64,000 bases of DNA from Diospyros lotus (taxonomy: Eukaryota > Streptophyta > Magnoliopsida > Ericales > Ebenaceae). Positions 47,301-59,998 of the stretch are shown here, one piece after another. Below the pieces are notes generated by a model that had not been told where the DNA came from, made no database searches, and worked only from the letters and a program-made list of their open reading frames with translations. The stretch is from NCBI RefSeq assembly GCF_014633365.1, contig NC_068344.1:32491170-32555169 (forward strand). Reading direction: 5' to 3'. Every line of letters begins with the position of its first letter. Position 1 is the first letter of the stretch. The position numbers were made by a program, and so were the translations under genes.

Positions 47301-50300
47301 CTACCATGCATGTATGCATATATCATGAAAGATACTCATCATTCAACTAAATGCCATGCCTTTATAGAATCGTTTCATACTCATGTTACAATTTACAAGG
47401 GAATTGATGCAATACGAATGCATCACAATAGCTCAATAAATCACCACATCTATGCAGATTACACACATATATATGCACATATATCAAAATTCCACTAGCC
47501 AATCTTGGCTTGAGCACGCCTATTGAGTTAATGGCCACCTCACCAGCGTCAGGCGCTCGTAGAGTACCCTTTTTCCACACACGCAGACGTACTTGCCCTG
47601 CCAAAATAATAATAGTGGTGCAAATTATAATGTCAAGCATGTATATGCAACTTCAAGTACATGCCACATCATGAGTGAATACCATAATACATGCAAACCC
47701 TTTTCACGTAATGTGTACCTATGGCTATATATATAATACATGCATGCCCTTCTTTATACTATGAGTTCCCAATAGTAATTACCATGCCATGCTTAACGTA
47801 TTTCATGTATGACACGACCCCACCATCATGCATCCAATTCAAAATCATAAGACATATTGTGGATAACATCCTCAGTGTTTTATGGATGAATTTTCTTCTT
47901 GGAAGGCTCTTTTCTATCATGAAAGATCTTTTAGGGCATTACTAGGTCACTTCATAATTTAACTCAAGCACACATGTAATCACATTATCACTTCTAAAGT
48001 CTTCTCGACTTAACTTGCATACCCAATTGGTTAAGTGGATTCAACATGGTTATGACAAGAAATTCAATAAGTTAAATAGGTTCCATCACGAAAAGAAAAT
48101 GCCCATCCATTGAATAACAACTTGTCTTAACAATAATACTTAACTTGGATTGGGAAAACCTTAACCAACTCAAATAAAACCCAAAATATATGATATTATA
48201 TATCAAATCGAATCCCTCGAAGTCTAGTGTATGACGCTTCAAACAGATTGCAATTCCAACTTCTACATCAAAAGATATAGCCAAAATAGCGAAGCACGCG
48301 CAGTCCAGTCAAGTCGCGGTCAAGTTGACTTGAGCCGAGTCGACTTGCCCGAAACTGAGTCAACTTGTGCCTAGTCAACTTGACTAAAAACGGGGAAAAA
48401 CGACCAAAAGAAACCGGTTTCGGTCAAGTGGACTTAACCCACAAACAAGTTAACTCGATGCAATCCGAAATGCACGAAATGAACACAAAACACCCAAAAA
48501 CCACCCATGGCTAATCCCTTAACCCCCAAGTTGCCATTCCATGAAATAAAGATGGGGAAAACAAGCCCCATAGAGACCAAGAACAAGACTCAATGAAGCC
48601 ATTGAAGGAGACCCACAAACTTTAGGAAAACATGGAAAATAACTCATTTAACTCAAACTTTTTAAACACCATTTAGAGATACGAAAATACAACTGGGTTA
48701 CACATGAGGACATAGTCTTGCATTAAAAGATAGAAGGAGAGAAGATGGATGCTTGCCTTTTTGACGTAAAACCAAGGGAAGAAAAGCACTCCAAGAGCTT
48801 TAAATCTCCCCACCTTGAGTTTGATTCTACCACACTTAATGGAAGAAAAAGAGAAGAAGAAGACAAAGATGAAGATGATGAAGAATTTGCCGAGTGAACC
48901 AAGGAAAGAGAGAGGAAGAAGAAGAAAGGAAGAGGAATGGGAGAGGAGTGGCTTTCACGCCAACTCCATCTACCCCCACTTCATCTTCCCATTTTGCCCC
49001 TCTACACAATACACACTACACAAAATATCAAAGGCCCATTTGGGATTTTGCTACATTTTCATTTCTTTATCAACCAATTATGCAAATCCCCCTTTTTGCC
49101 CTCACCTTTATTCATAAAGCATGCTAATTTTTTGACTTTTGCCATTTTTCTTTATTTTCCCATTTATTTCATTACTCATTAATACATACCATTTCATACA
49201 CGTGGGCCCAAAGCCCATTTCAATGGCCCAATTAAAAAGAATGGCCCATTTTCATCATAGGCCCCAATGGGCTATACAACTTCACTTCACGTAAATCACA
49301 ACAAGGCTACACTTGGCCTCAACCCAATTTTAAAAACCCAATTCAGTTTAGGCCCATGGGATTTCTCTAACTGACCACTTTCATTTAATTTAAAACACAA
49401 TTTTGCAATTGGGCTCAAGTCCAATCCATTAAATTAAACACATAATTCACTTACATATATTTTGCCACATAAAAATATTTCTCCCATTTACTTTAATAGG
49501 GCAAAATTTTCAATTCCCATAAATAAAATATTAATAAACTCCTAGACCCATTAACGGGTCGTTACAATTTCTCCATCCCTTCAAAGAATTTGGTCCTTCA
49601 CATTCGGACCTAGTTATATGCACAATTGGGAAGGAGATGCCTCATCTCAACTCCCAAGTAGCCTCTCCTGGATGGGGATACTAGCACTAAACCGATACAT
49701 ACGGAATCACCTGACTCCTCAACACTTTCCTTTTGTAATGCACAACGACATTTTCTCATAAGACACCTCGTTCCCGACCTTCATGGTCTAATAGTTGACC
49801 ATATACTGAGGACCAAACACAATTTCCTTATCCTTGACACACAAAACATCTTATGCACATTGGCCAAACATGGCTAACTCATATGCCAAAGATCCATTTC
49901 ACTCCAAAATCCCAAATAATCAATGTAGGAGGAACTAAACTTCCCTGAAGTCACACTTCAGCATACACCCATCCTGGGCATCGTCCTCTATCATGAACGA
50001 TCTTTAATGACAACTTCAAGTCACGTCGTCTCCGATCCGAGTAATTCCTTTGCCTCTCCTGGGCCGCCTTTAAATGGGCCCTAATGGTTTGGACCCTTTT
50101 TTTTTCCGATGATTGCTCCACAGCTTTGGGTCCCACCAATGTCCGATATCCAACCTCCTCTCAACACATAGGTGACTTACATGTCTTGCTATACAAAATG
50201 CCCCATAAGGCAGCTTTTCCAATGCTAGAGTTACGGTAACTACTATTGTAGGTAACTTATACCAATTGTAAATAATCATTCCAACCACCATGGAACTTCC

Positions 50301-53300
50301 TTACGCACACTCCCAGCATATTCTCCAATGTCGGAATAATCCTCACTATCCGCCTGACAGCTGCGGACGAAATACAACCCTAGATTTCAACCTGGACCCC
50401 AAGACATAATGCCAAGCGTCCTTTAGGCTCACAGACGTGGCCAATACCAAATCCCATGCCATTCGACGTTCAGGTTCTACAAACCTTCCTATCGAGGGTC
50501 TTTCCCGATAAGTTCAACCCCCTTTTTCCAAATCATTCAAGACAACGGAGCAATGATGCTCAAAATCTCTCCTTAACAACCTATGACACACCTTGTTGTC
50601 TAAGAGACTCCTTATATCTGCAACGATTATACATAGTGATCACTTCTCTACCGCTCAAACCCTGGGCAAGATCCACAAAGAGACTATTTCTTTCAAGCAA
50701 AAATTCACATTTGCTACTCATAGCATACATCTTGCGATTTCCTGACTTGGTTAAAATAACCCTTAAATACTCCTGGTGAGTCTCCTTACTCGGCGAGTAT
50801 ATCCCCATATTATTGATGAACTATAATATCGATTTTGAGATGACTTATTTCCCCGTCTCACCATTCACTGATACCTTCTAAACCATATGACACTCTTAGA
50901 TAATGCCTTGCCTCAACAACTATCCCAACAATCATCCTCTTACGGCGGGGTTCTTATCTGTCATGGTCACTTATTCCTGGCACCACCATCTGTGCATGTC
51001 CTTACACTACCATATTTCTTCCTCTCTTTATGAATTGATGCATGATCATCTAAGTACTATTAATATATAATAATACCACACATCAAACTTGACTATACGT
51101 ACATATATTTATCTATTGACCGCATTCCTATTTTAATGGTTTTAGAAAACCACACTTAGCAAAAACATTGTCGACAGATGAAAGGAAACGGGCAACCGTT
51201 TGCGACCGGTCGACAACTCCTTACCATCGATCAATAGCTGCTATGCTGAAATAGGCTCTCACCTTCTTTCCCTTAGCTCCCCGCTAACCAACGAATCACA
51301 TTACATTTTTATATGATTTAACCTAGTCTAGGTTTTACATATATACATACGCGTGCATTCATACAGTAGCTCTTATTCTTTCTTTTTCCTCTAATTCTCT
51401 GTGCACACGATCATACTAAAATCAAACTAGAAATTTCAGGCAGGTAATACACGTGCCTCTCATAGAACTCCAACTTAAATCCATATTTTTTCCTCCCCAT
51501 TAGTACAACCATATACTTAGGGGCTATACAGTGCCCTTCTCGTTTCTCACGGCACAGGATGTGGCCTTTCCCACCAAAGAACTTCCAATGGTGTGCCCCA
51601 ACTTTGTATCCACTAATTATTCACCACCCATCATGTCCATCCTTGGCATCCTCGTGCACCAGAAATCCACAACTCCTTAGGAATAGGGATACAACTTACC
51701 TTCATCACACCAAATATTGTAAAAATACGACACACCATTACGTACTCATCTCTCACAGAGTGAGACTGTCTTAAAGGGTATCAATCCCTTCCTGCTCCAA
51801 CTGCTATCATCACAATTATCCTCCCCTGCCCATGGGGTTCTTCAACCGTAGCACAACACTAAACTCGAGACAATACTAATAGGGAAACTGCTCCTTACAT
51901 CTGGCTCCGCAGCCTTTGATCCAATCTCTATTTCTGACCTCTCGGCCTCTATACCCCATATTGTGGCAACATCGCAAAAGTGTTGGTATCGGTGGCCCTC
52001 TTACCAACACCGAGAACAAATTGCATCTAATCCAACATCCAATACATCTAGGCTTCGAGGGTAGCCCTTCCAATTATGTACCGCTCGGTCACCAAAATAG
52101 TAGACTCCTCTTGAGACCACTTGCCCTAACCTTCGTTCATTTCTGACGCTTACAATTGCATAAACCATTTACACTATCATAGGGCAATCCCTAATCTGGG
52201 TACCAACCAATGCATATTGGGTCTCCACACGTTGGCCTCTCCAAACTTGGGTAGCTTTCTCATCCTTATGTCCACTAACTTAAAGGCACTTTGAGCTAAG
52301 CAGGTGATCCTTACCTCCTATTGTGCCTCCAGTGTGCTCCCTCACACCATCTTAGTAGACTGATAGGTCCTTATCCCCCAATCCTTGTGGGACAATGGTC
52401 TCCATTCAAACGCCTTCCAAAACTCAACATAATTTAGCCCCCAACCAACAGACCTCTATCTAAGCTTCTCTCGCCATTTTCTCATGTTGCTTCTCAACTC
52501 GCTCAATATCCTAGCATACATCCCTGGTAAATTTTCACGGGGCGACAATGCAAGTAACAGGGTACTCTTTCCTCGGCCTCAATTCGACGGTTTCTTTACA
52601 AGCACCCATTTACTATGTAACCAATTATTTAAAATTATCACTTTAATTCAACTTCTCGATTTCGGACTACTAAACATAGTCCTAATTCTACCTGACATTC
52701 CTATGTGTACAGAGACTCCTGTCGTCCCAACATTTGCTCTGATACCAAGCTGTCAGGGTCTGCTCCTGGATTACTCGCTAGGATAGGAAGTCTGAGAGAT
52801 GGTTCATTCAAAATGGATACAGATATAAATATCACTCAAAATTTGCTAAAAATTCTTTTCATTTCTGTATTTGCTCGCTATCAATAGGAGCAAAAATAAA
52901 TATTATATATCATTCTTTACATTATAAGCTCGGGTTTACAACCCATACATTTTAAAATATACAAGGGTACTAACTTTGGATACATCATGAAGCCCTTTAC
53001 TCATACCCTCAAACTACACCTATGGATCTTTGAGGCCGGGACATCTCTGTACACATCTATCCAGAACTCGCCCTAAATAATCATATTCCACTTTCCTAGA
53101 ATGATAAAAGAAGTAAGGGTGAGCCATAAGGTTTAGCAAGCATATAGCAAAAGAGAAGTATCAACAGGTCCATATATAAAGGCACGAACAATTTGGAGCT
53201 AAAAGAAAATCATTACCCGATATATAAATATTGACTGGGTTCATGCCTTCTACACTTGACAACAATAATCTCATAGAAATTATAATTCATTACATTTCAT

Positions 53301-56300
53301 CAACACATCCTTAAAGAAAACAATTGCTTTATGATTTATCAAGACACATTTTAAATTTCCATAATGTAACCATGCCCATATATAATAACAAATTGGCACA
53401 CAAGGCCCCTCTAACCACATGTACCACATCATGCATCCCACACATAGACACCAATTTCCTTTCTTCAAGCCATGGTCGTCAGTGTGTTATGCACTTATTG
53501 CATCATCATGCACATGTATTCATAATAGTGAAACCCACGTGGCTCCTAAGGCCGCCGCTACCATGCATGTATGCATATATCATGAAAGATACTCATCATT
53601 CAACTGAATGCCATGCCTTTATAGAATCGTTTCATACTCATGTCACAATTTACAAGGGATGTAATACACATGCATCACAATAGCTCAATAAGTCACCACA
53701 TCCATGCAGATACATACATATATATATATGCACATATATCAAAATTCCACTAGCCAATCTTGGCTTAAGCACGCCTACCGAGTTAATGGCCATCTCACCC
53801 GCGTCAGACGCTCGTAGGGTACTCTTTTTTCACACACGCAAATGTAGCTGCCCCACCAAAATAATAAGAGTGGCGCAAATTATAATATCAAGCATGCATA
53901 TGCAACTTCAAGTACATGCCACATCATGAGTGAACACCATAATACATGCAAGCCCTTTTCACGTAGTGTGTACCCATGGCTATATATATAATACATACAT
54001 GCCCTTGTTTATAGTATGAGTGCCCAATGGTAATTACCATGCCATGCTTAACGTATTTCATGTATGACACGACCCCACCATCATGCATCCAATTCAAAAT
54101 CATAAGACATTGTGGATAACATCCTTAGTGTTTTATGGATGAATTTTCTTCTTGGAAGGTTCTTTCCTATCATGAAAGATCTTTTAGGGCATTACTAGGT
54201 CACTTCATAATTTAACTCAAGCACACATGTAATCACATTATCACTTCTAAAGTCCTCTCGACTTAACTTGCATACCCAATTGGTTAAGTGGATTCAATAT
54301 GGTTATGACAAGAAATTCAATCAGTTAAATAGGTTCCATCACGAAAAGAAAATGCCCATCCATTGAATAACAACTTGTCTTAACAATCATGCTTAACTTG
54401 GATTGGGAAAGTCTTAACCAACTCAAATAAAACCCAAAATATATGATATTATATATCAAATTGAAGCTCTCAAATCTAGTTTATGACGCTTGAAACGGAT
54501 TGCAATTCCGACTTCTACATCAAAAGTTATGGCCAAAATAGCGAAGCACGCGCAATGCAATCAAGTCACGACCGAGTCGACTTGAGCCGTGTCGACTTGC
54601 CCGAAATTGAGTCGACTTGGGCCGAGTCGACTTGACCTCCTAGATGAGTTGACTTGGTTGAAAATGGGGAAAAACGACCAAAAGAAACCAGTTTCGGTTG
54701 AGTCGACTTAATACACAAACAAGTCGACTCAACACAACCCGAAATGCACGAAATGAACACAAAACACCCCAAAACCACCCATGGCTAATCCCCTAACCCC
54801 CAAGTTGCCATTCCATGAAATAAAGATGGGGAAAACAAGCACCATAGAGACCAAGAACGAGACTCAATGAAGCCATTGAAGGAGACCCACAAACTTTAGG
54901 AAAACATGAAAAATAACTCATTTAACTCAACTTTTTAAACACCATTTAGAGATACGAAAATACAACTGGGTTACACATGAGGACATAGTCTTGCATTAAA
55001 AGATAGAAGGAGAGAAGATGGATGCTTGCCTTTTTGATGAAAAACCAAGGGAAGAAAAGCACTCCAAGAGCTCTAAATCTCCCCACCTTGAGCTTGATTC
55101 TACCACACTTAATTGAAGAAAAAGAGAAGATGAAGATGAAGATGATGAAGAATCTGTCGAGTGAACCAAGGAAAGAGAGGGGAAGAAGAAGAAGAAGAAT
55201 GGAAGAGGAATGGGAGATGAGTGGCTTTCATGCCAACTCCATCTACCCCAACTTCATCTTCCCATTTTGCCCCTCTACACAACACACACTACACAAAATA
55301 TCAAAGGCCCATTTGGGATTTTGCTACATTTTCATTTCTTTATCAACCAATTATGCAAATCCCCTTTTTTGCCCTCACCTTTATTCATAAAGCATGCTCA
55401 TTTTTTGACTTTTGCTATTTTTCTTTATTTTCCCATTTATTTCATTACTCATTAATACATACCATTTCATACACGTGGGCCCAAAGCCCATTTCAATGGC
55501 CCAATTAAAAAGAATGGCCCATTTTCATCATAGGCCCCAATGGGCTATACAACTTCACTTCACGTAAATCACAACATGGCTACACTTGGCCTCAAACCCA
55601 ATTTTAAAAGCCCAATTCATTTTAGGCCTATGGGATTTCTCTAACCCACCACTTTCATTTAATTTAAAACACAATTTTGCAATTGGGCTCAAGCCCAATC
55701 CATTAAATTAAACACATAATTCACTTACATATATTTTGCCACATAAAAATATTTCTCCCATTTACTTTAATAGGGAAAAATTTTCAATTCCCATAAATAA
55801 AATATTAATAAACTCCTAGACCCATTAACGGGTCGTTACAACAACTTGAACCCATCACCAGCCAGATGCGAATGAGGAAAAAAAAATGCCATCTAGACAT
55901 TTAGGGTTTGGGGTAGTCCACCCAATTTCTCTGTGGATGACAGTAAATTTCAGTTGAGGACTTTATAGAATACTAGGCATTTAAGGAAAGAAAATATGCC
56001 AAATTGCAATTTTAGGAGCTTTTGGTTATCTTTTTTCTTCGTCTTTTTTTTTTTTTTTTTTTCTGTTTTAAACAAGGGAGATGGTGCCCAACGTTCAAGT
56101 GTTATTACACACTCTACATGCAGCAGTCTCTGCATCTAACATGGTTTGACCTCTTGTCATGGTGATTATCTAATGAATATATTTAGCAGCCAGGTTCCTG
56201 AACCCTAATTTTTTAGTTAACAACTGATAAAGTTTTTATTCCATGGCAGTTATGGATTGCGCTTTGCATTGCCACCAATAGCAATGCTTGGCTCTCGACA

Positions 56301-58034
56301 GCTGTTCTCGTAACGAACATGAGAAACTTCCCCCTCAGTCGGGGTACTGTAGCAGGTATTCTCAAAGGTTATGGAGGGCTCGCTGCTGCTGTGTATACTG
56401 AAATTTTTGGCATCATGCTTCATAATTCCTCTTCCAAGCTCTTGATGTTTCTCACGTTTGGGATCCCAATTCTCTGTATCATATTGATGTATTTTGTCAG
56501 ACCTTGTACTCCTGCATCCGGGGAAGACTCCGCAGAGCATGGACATTTCCTTTTTATCCAAGCTGCTAGTGTTGTCCTTGGCCTATATCTTCTCACAACC
56601 ACAGTATTGGGTCACTTTCTTTCTTTAAGTCCTTCCATTTCCTACACTTTTCTTGTCGTAATGGTACTACTTCTCATGGCTCCACTTGCTATCCCAGTAA
56701 AGATGACATTTTACCCCTCGAGTCTCAGTAAGTTCGGGAAACTTGGTCAAGTGGTTGGTTCCACAGGCCAACAAAATGCAGATAAAACAGAACCATTGCT
56801 CACACCATCTGCATCGACATCAAATCTTGGAAGTTTTCATGAGGGTGATAGTGCATCAGATGTGGATATGCTTCTAGCTGAGGGGGAGGGTGCAGTAAAG
56901 AGAAAAAGGCGTCCCAGAAGAGGGGAGGATTTCAAGTTTCGTGAAGCTTTAGTCAAGGCTGATTTCTGGCTTCTATTCTTGGTTTACTTTACTGGTGTTG
57001 GTTCTGGGGTTACTGTCCTCAACAACTTGGCTCAGATAGGAATAGCTCAAGGTGTGCATGATACTACAGTCCTGCTATCTCTGTTCAGCTTCTGCAATTT
57101 TGTTGGTCGTCTCAGTGGTGGTGCAGTTTCTGAACATTTTGTCAGGTAATACACCGCTAATTTTTTGTCCGTGAATTCTAATTAAAGTGAAAGCTCCAAA
57201 TGCATGATTTATATCCTCATCTTCCAATTGTTTGACCTTTTCCAGAATTAATTTTATGAGGAAAACTGTATGTTGATTAAATTGTTAGGATTGCTAGAAA
57301 CATATCTCACATTTGGGCCATGATCCCTCTTGCATTTCTAAATCTTTAACAATTCTAATGCTTTGTTAGAATCTTTTATATACTATTTCTAGGCATTTGG
57401 ATGTTAAAACTTGTGTTTTCCCACAAAATTGCATGACATTCACATCTTACTAGGCATCAATTCTCTATTTACCATGTACAGGACACACAAAAACATTCAG
57501 TGTCATATATTTCACGTTGCTCCTCCAAAGAATTTGTTTAATTTGCATGGATCTCACATTATTTGCAGGTCAAAAACAATCCCGAGGACAATCTGGATGG
57601 CATTCACTCAAACGATTATGATATTTACATACTTTTTGTTTGCATCTGCTCTGGATGGTACACTCTATGTTGCAACTGCAGTACTAGGCATCTGCTACGG
57701 TGTGCAATTTTCTACAATGGTCCCAACTGCTTCTGAGCTTTTTGGACTGAAGCATTTTGGTATAATTTTTAATTTCATGTCGCTCGGGAATCCTCTTGGT
57801 GCTCTCCTTTTCTCTGGTCTCCTTGCTGGTTTTATATATGATAAAGAGGCAACTAAGCAGCATGCCATTTCTTGCTTGGGTCCAAATTGCTTTAGGCTCA
57901 CCTTCCTTGTTTTGGCTGGTAACTGTGCTATTGGCGCCATCCTTAGTATAGTTCTGACGAAGAGAATCAAGCCTGTTTATGAAATGCTTTATGCTGGGGG
58001 CTCCTTCAGGCTGCCTCAAAGTTCAAGTCATTGA
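44055..58034 (+). CDS. Nodulin-like/NFD4-type MFS transporter, 3 exons
   Basis: Exons 44055-44378, 56250-57145 and 57569-58034 join to 1686 bases, 561 residues plus stop, the usual size for this plant family. It is a multi-pass membrane protein of the major facilitator superfamily with an N-terminal nodulin-like domain (WLQIASGNAYNFPLYS and GVANDVGENVG in exon 1) and an NFD4 C-terminal domain (FGLKHFGIIFNF, GNPLGALLFSG in exon 3). Between the halves is a hydrophilic loop with acidic and basic runs. Related Arabidopsis proteins have been linked to organelle fusion or solute transport; the substrate is unknown. Both introns have GT...AG ends and the phases match (0, then 2). Intron 1 is 11,871 bp because of transposons. 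The start context AACAATGG is favourable. Confidence 0.93.
44379..45164 (+). other. Intron 1, original left part
   Basis: Intronic DNA between the donor site and the first inserted MITE. T-rich, as is normal for plant introns. A 77-codon open frame at 44882-45115 is accidental. Confidence 0.7.
45165..45761. mobile_element. Mutator-like MITE with purine-rich core
   Basis: A 597-bp element with long terminal inverted repeats of roughly 130 bp: the left end has AAAGCATATTTTTG, ...CTAAA(C)TTTTAC, GTGGT and AGTTTTCTAG, and the right end has the same words inverted. The flanking 9-mers GAGAAAAGG (45156-45164) and CAGAGAAGG (45762-45770) match at 7 of 9, the TSD length of Mutator-like elements. The core (45295-45600) is a degenerate GAGAGAGAGGGAGCTGAGGA minisatellite with no coding meaning. 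Confidence 0.75.
45762..46496 (+). other. Intron 1, original middle part
   Basis: Ordinary AT-rich intronic DNA between the two insertions; no further feature was seen. Confidence 0.6.
46497..46501 (+). repeat. Gypsy target-site duplication (left)
   Basis: ACAAC, repeated exactly at 55841-55845 beyond the other LTR. Confidence 0.9.
46502..49566 (-). repeat. Gypsy 3' LTR
   Basis: 3065 bp, beginning TGTTAGGGCCC and ending GGGTCGTTACA on the plus strand. It matches 52751-55840 along its whole length. Open frames near 48815-49182 recur in the other LTR and are low-complexity Lys/Glu translations of A/G-rich DNA, not genes. Confidence 0.93.
49567..52750 (-). pseudogene. Decayed gypsy gag-pol remnants
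   Basis: Read on the minus strand, remnants appear in gypsy order. At about 52070-51950 there is a possible CCHC zinc-knuckle trace with an internal stop. At 50808-50581 is the end of the RT palm (IYSPSKETHQEYLRVILTK, then SKCEFLLE). At 50139-49951 is an integrase C-terminal segment (VEQSSEKKRVQTIRAHLKAA, then RQRNYSDRRRRDL). Frames are broken by stops and shifts throughout, and the span between RT and integrase is too short, so RNase H and most of the integrase core appear deleted. A purine-rich tract (minus strand GGGATGGAGAAAT) adjoins the 3' LTR at 49567-49579. Confidence 0.8.
52736..52747 (-). other. Gypsy primer-binding site (tRNA-iMet)
   Basis: TGGTATCAGAGC on the minus strand, three bases inside the 5' LTR at 52751. 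It is complementary to the initiator methionine tRNA 3' end and marks this LTR as the upstream one. Confidence 0.9.
52751..55840 (-). repeat. Gypsy 5' LTR
   Basis: 3090 bp, beginning TGTCAGGGTC and ending GGGTCGTTACA on the plus strand. It contains a cluster of GTCGACTT words at 54561-54730 that is largely mutated in the partner LTR at 48301-48460. Confidence 0.93.
55846..56249 (+). other. Intron 1, original right part
   Basis: Starts after the ACAAC duplication and ends at the acceptor CCATGGCAG|TTATGG. The long T run at 56045-56062 is a plausible polypyrimidine stretch but lies far from the acceptor; a nearer T-rich stretch (AGTTTTTATT) is at 56231-56240. Confidence 0.7.
56250..57145 (+). 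CDS. MFS transporter exon 2
   Basis: Encodes residues 109 to about 407, beginning LWIALCIATNSNAWLSTAVL and the conserved NMRNFPLSRGTVAGILKGY. Several hydrophobic segments follow, then a cytosolic-type loop (KTEPLLTPSAS to KRKRRPRRGED), then the start of the second six-helix half (FWLLFLVYFTGVGSG). It ends within the Arg codon of EHFVR at GTCAG|GTAATA, phase 2. Confidence 0.93.
57569..58034 (+). CDS. MFS transporter exon 3
   Basis: Acceptor TATTTGCAG|GTCAAAAAC completes the split Arg codon and continues SKTIPRTIWM. It encodes the last four to five membrane segments and a short C-tail ending in Ser-Ser-His before TGA at 58032-58034. Intron 2 (57146-57568) is 423 bp and unremarkable. Confidence 0.93.
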
Positions 58035-59998
58035 GCGTAGAATGAAGTGTAGCATGAAGATGCTTTCGGAAAGAAATCAAATAGAGTGCATTGTATCTTG
58101 TTACTTGAGCCTCAGTAGGCACTTTCTCCATTAACTTCAACCAATTAAATGTATTTACAAGCCCCACATTGTCAAATCATTGCACATCTTGTTTCTAATT
58201 TGTGCATATGAACCTTCTTCTGACGCTATCTATGTGGTATATGAGCATTCTTCCTGATATTACTAATCATTGCTCGTGAATGCTGCTTAATATATAAAAT
58301 TATATATTTGGATGGAACTCATTTGCTTTTATATATTTGCTCATTGCATTATATTTCGGATGCTTTGGATTCATTTCAATGAAGACTCCAAATGAAAGAG
58401 CATTATGCATTTAGCAAGATGTTGAACCAGTGGTTGAAACTTCTACGACTTTTAGGTATATGAATATTTGAGACAAAAACATCGAATTAGAATAATAAAC
58501 CACAGGCAAAATTTATCTACTCAGAACACAAGTTGGTATAAGAAATTGAACCTTGAAATGTTTTAGCAACTGAAGCTCCTGCTGAAATATAATGTTTAAC
58601 CTACCACTAATCTGATGTCTTATTTTGACTGCCACCATGGATTTTATCTGTGGACATTTTTTTATCTCAGTCTAGAATAACCAATCGGGAAGTGGATGAG
58701 AGAGAAAGAAAGAAAGGAGGAAAACTAAAATATAAAATTCAAACTGATAGATTAAATTCTGTTGTAGGCCAACCAAGGTCTTGAAGCAAAAGGGTGAGGT
58801 TTGGTTGAGCATGAAATGCCTATAATAAAACTAATATCTAGGAAAAATAGAGTTCTGTATATTGTAGGAGGGTAAAAGTAGGTTAAATTCCGAAGTTATG
58901 GAGACTGAGGAACTTTAGATTTTTTTTTTTTTTTTCACCTCAGATCCTGCACTGGGGACTGTTGACTTTTTTTTTTAAATTGAAGCTACTGCACTGGTCA
59001 CAAGCTAGTACCTTGAATGAATATAAGAATAGTAACAATTTGATCCAATTATAGCCATTTATTTATTTTTCATGATTGTAGATTTTCAATTAGGGAAAGC
59101 ATGGAATTGGATAATTTGAAATTTGTTCTAATCTGGATATTAGTTGAAGTCATAAGAGCAGTTGTTTGTATGCATTAGTGAGTGTTCTCCTTTGCTGCTG
59201 CAAAAGAGGTGAAACAGACAGGAGAGCCTTTTTGAGCTCTTGATTGTTTATGCATTTCAATTCTTCTCTTTCAAATGCACAACCAAGCTCGTCAGTCTTA
59301 TATGTATATATGTGATGTAGGGCAGGCATGATCTTCTTGTTCAGAATGTGATATGAAGCACTGAATCATCTTGATAGATATGCATATGCATATACATATA
59401 CATCTCTCCCAAACAATCCTACTATTTAGATGATTGCTGACCTAAGTAGCTGAGAAATGCTAAGTTGAGTTGAATTAGGGTTATGGTTCCAAATGGGGGA
59501 ATCCTGATCATATTTGATCTATGAGAGGACTATAAAAGTTCAGAACCTCCAAGTTAACTTTTGCTCTTTCTTGGCTTGCATAATTTGTTAAATGGAAAGA
59601 AAATGGTGAAGGTTTTGTGAGCTAAGATGTAGCTCTCAAGTGATTATAACCTTAAAGCAATTAGGAAATTAATGTTCAATCTCTCACATTTTCCTCTGCT
59701 CTGACCATTGGAAACGTAGAAGTGGAGACAAAAAGGTTGATATACTTGAATTTTAGAACTACATTATTCTTGCACTATCAGACCCAAAAGAACATTAAGA
59801 GGAAAAAGATGCATAATGCACAGAAAAGACTAGGAAATTTATTAATTTTAGCACACTCTTAGTATAGCTGCCCCCTTTTTATTGTGGTTTTTCTTGCACA
59901 GAAGAGTTCTTCAAAACCTAGTAATCTTGCAAATGTGGACCTTAATTAATCTGATGTTGCTTGTTGACACCTGATCGAGCATTTGAGAGTGTTCTCAC
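58035..59998. other. 3' flanks between convergent genes
   Basis: Contains the 3' UTRs of the MFS gene (left) and the SAM gene (right) and AT-rich spacer. T runs occur at 58920-58935 and 58966-58977. No further gene is seen. Confidence 0.55.

Larger units (their letters stand above)
46502..55840 (-). mobile_element. Ty3/gypsy element with about 3.1-kb LTRs
   Basis: 9339 bp inside intron 1 of the MFS gene, transcribed antisense to it. Two LTRs of about 3.1 kb flank only 3184 bp of internal sequence, which is heavily decayed. The initiator tRNA-Met primer site, the long LTRs beginning TGTAACGACCCG (minus strand) and the RT/integrase remnants fit the Tekay/Del chromovirus lineage; this placement is inferred. 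No intact protein can be made, so it would be non-autonomous. The exact ACAAC TSD shows that it arrived as a unit rather than as a local duplication. Confidence 0.92.

Noticed and set aside
48815..49117. Lys/Glu-rich small proteins conserved between 48.8 kb and 55.0 kb
   Set aside because: The conservation follows from both being in the LTR pair. The frames differ by indels and the composition is A/G-rich low complexity.
46502..55840. Large local tandem duplication of about 3 kb in the MFS intron
   Set aside because: The two copies have TG...CA type ends, a primer-binding site and polypurine tract on the inner sides and a shared ACAAC flank, so they are LTRs of one inserted element.
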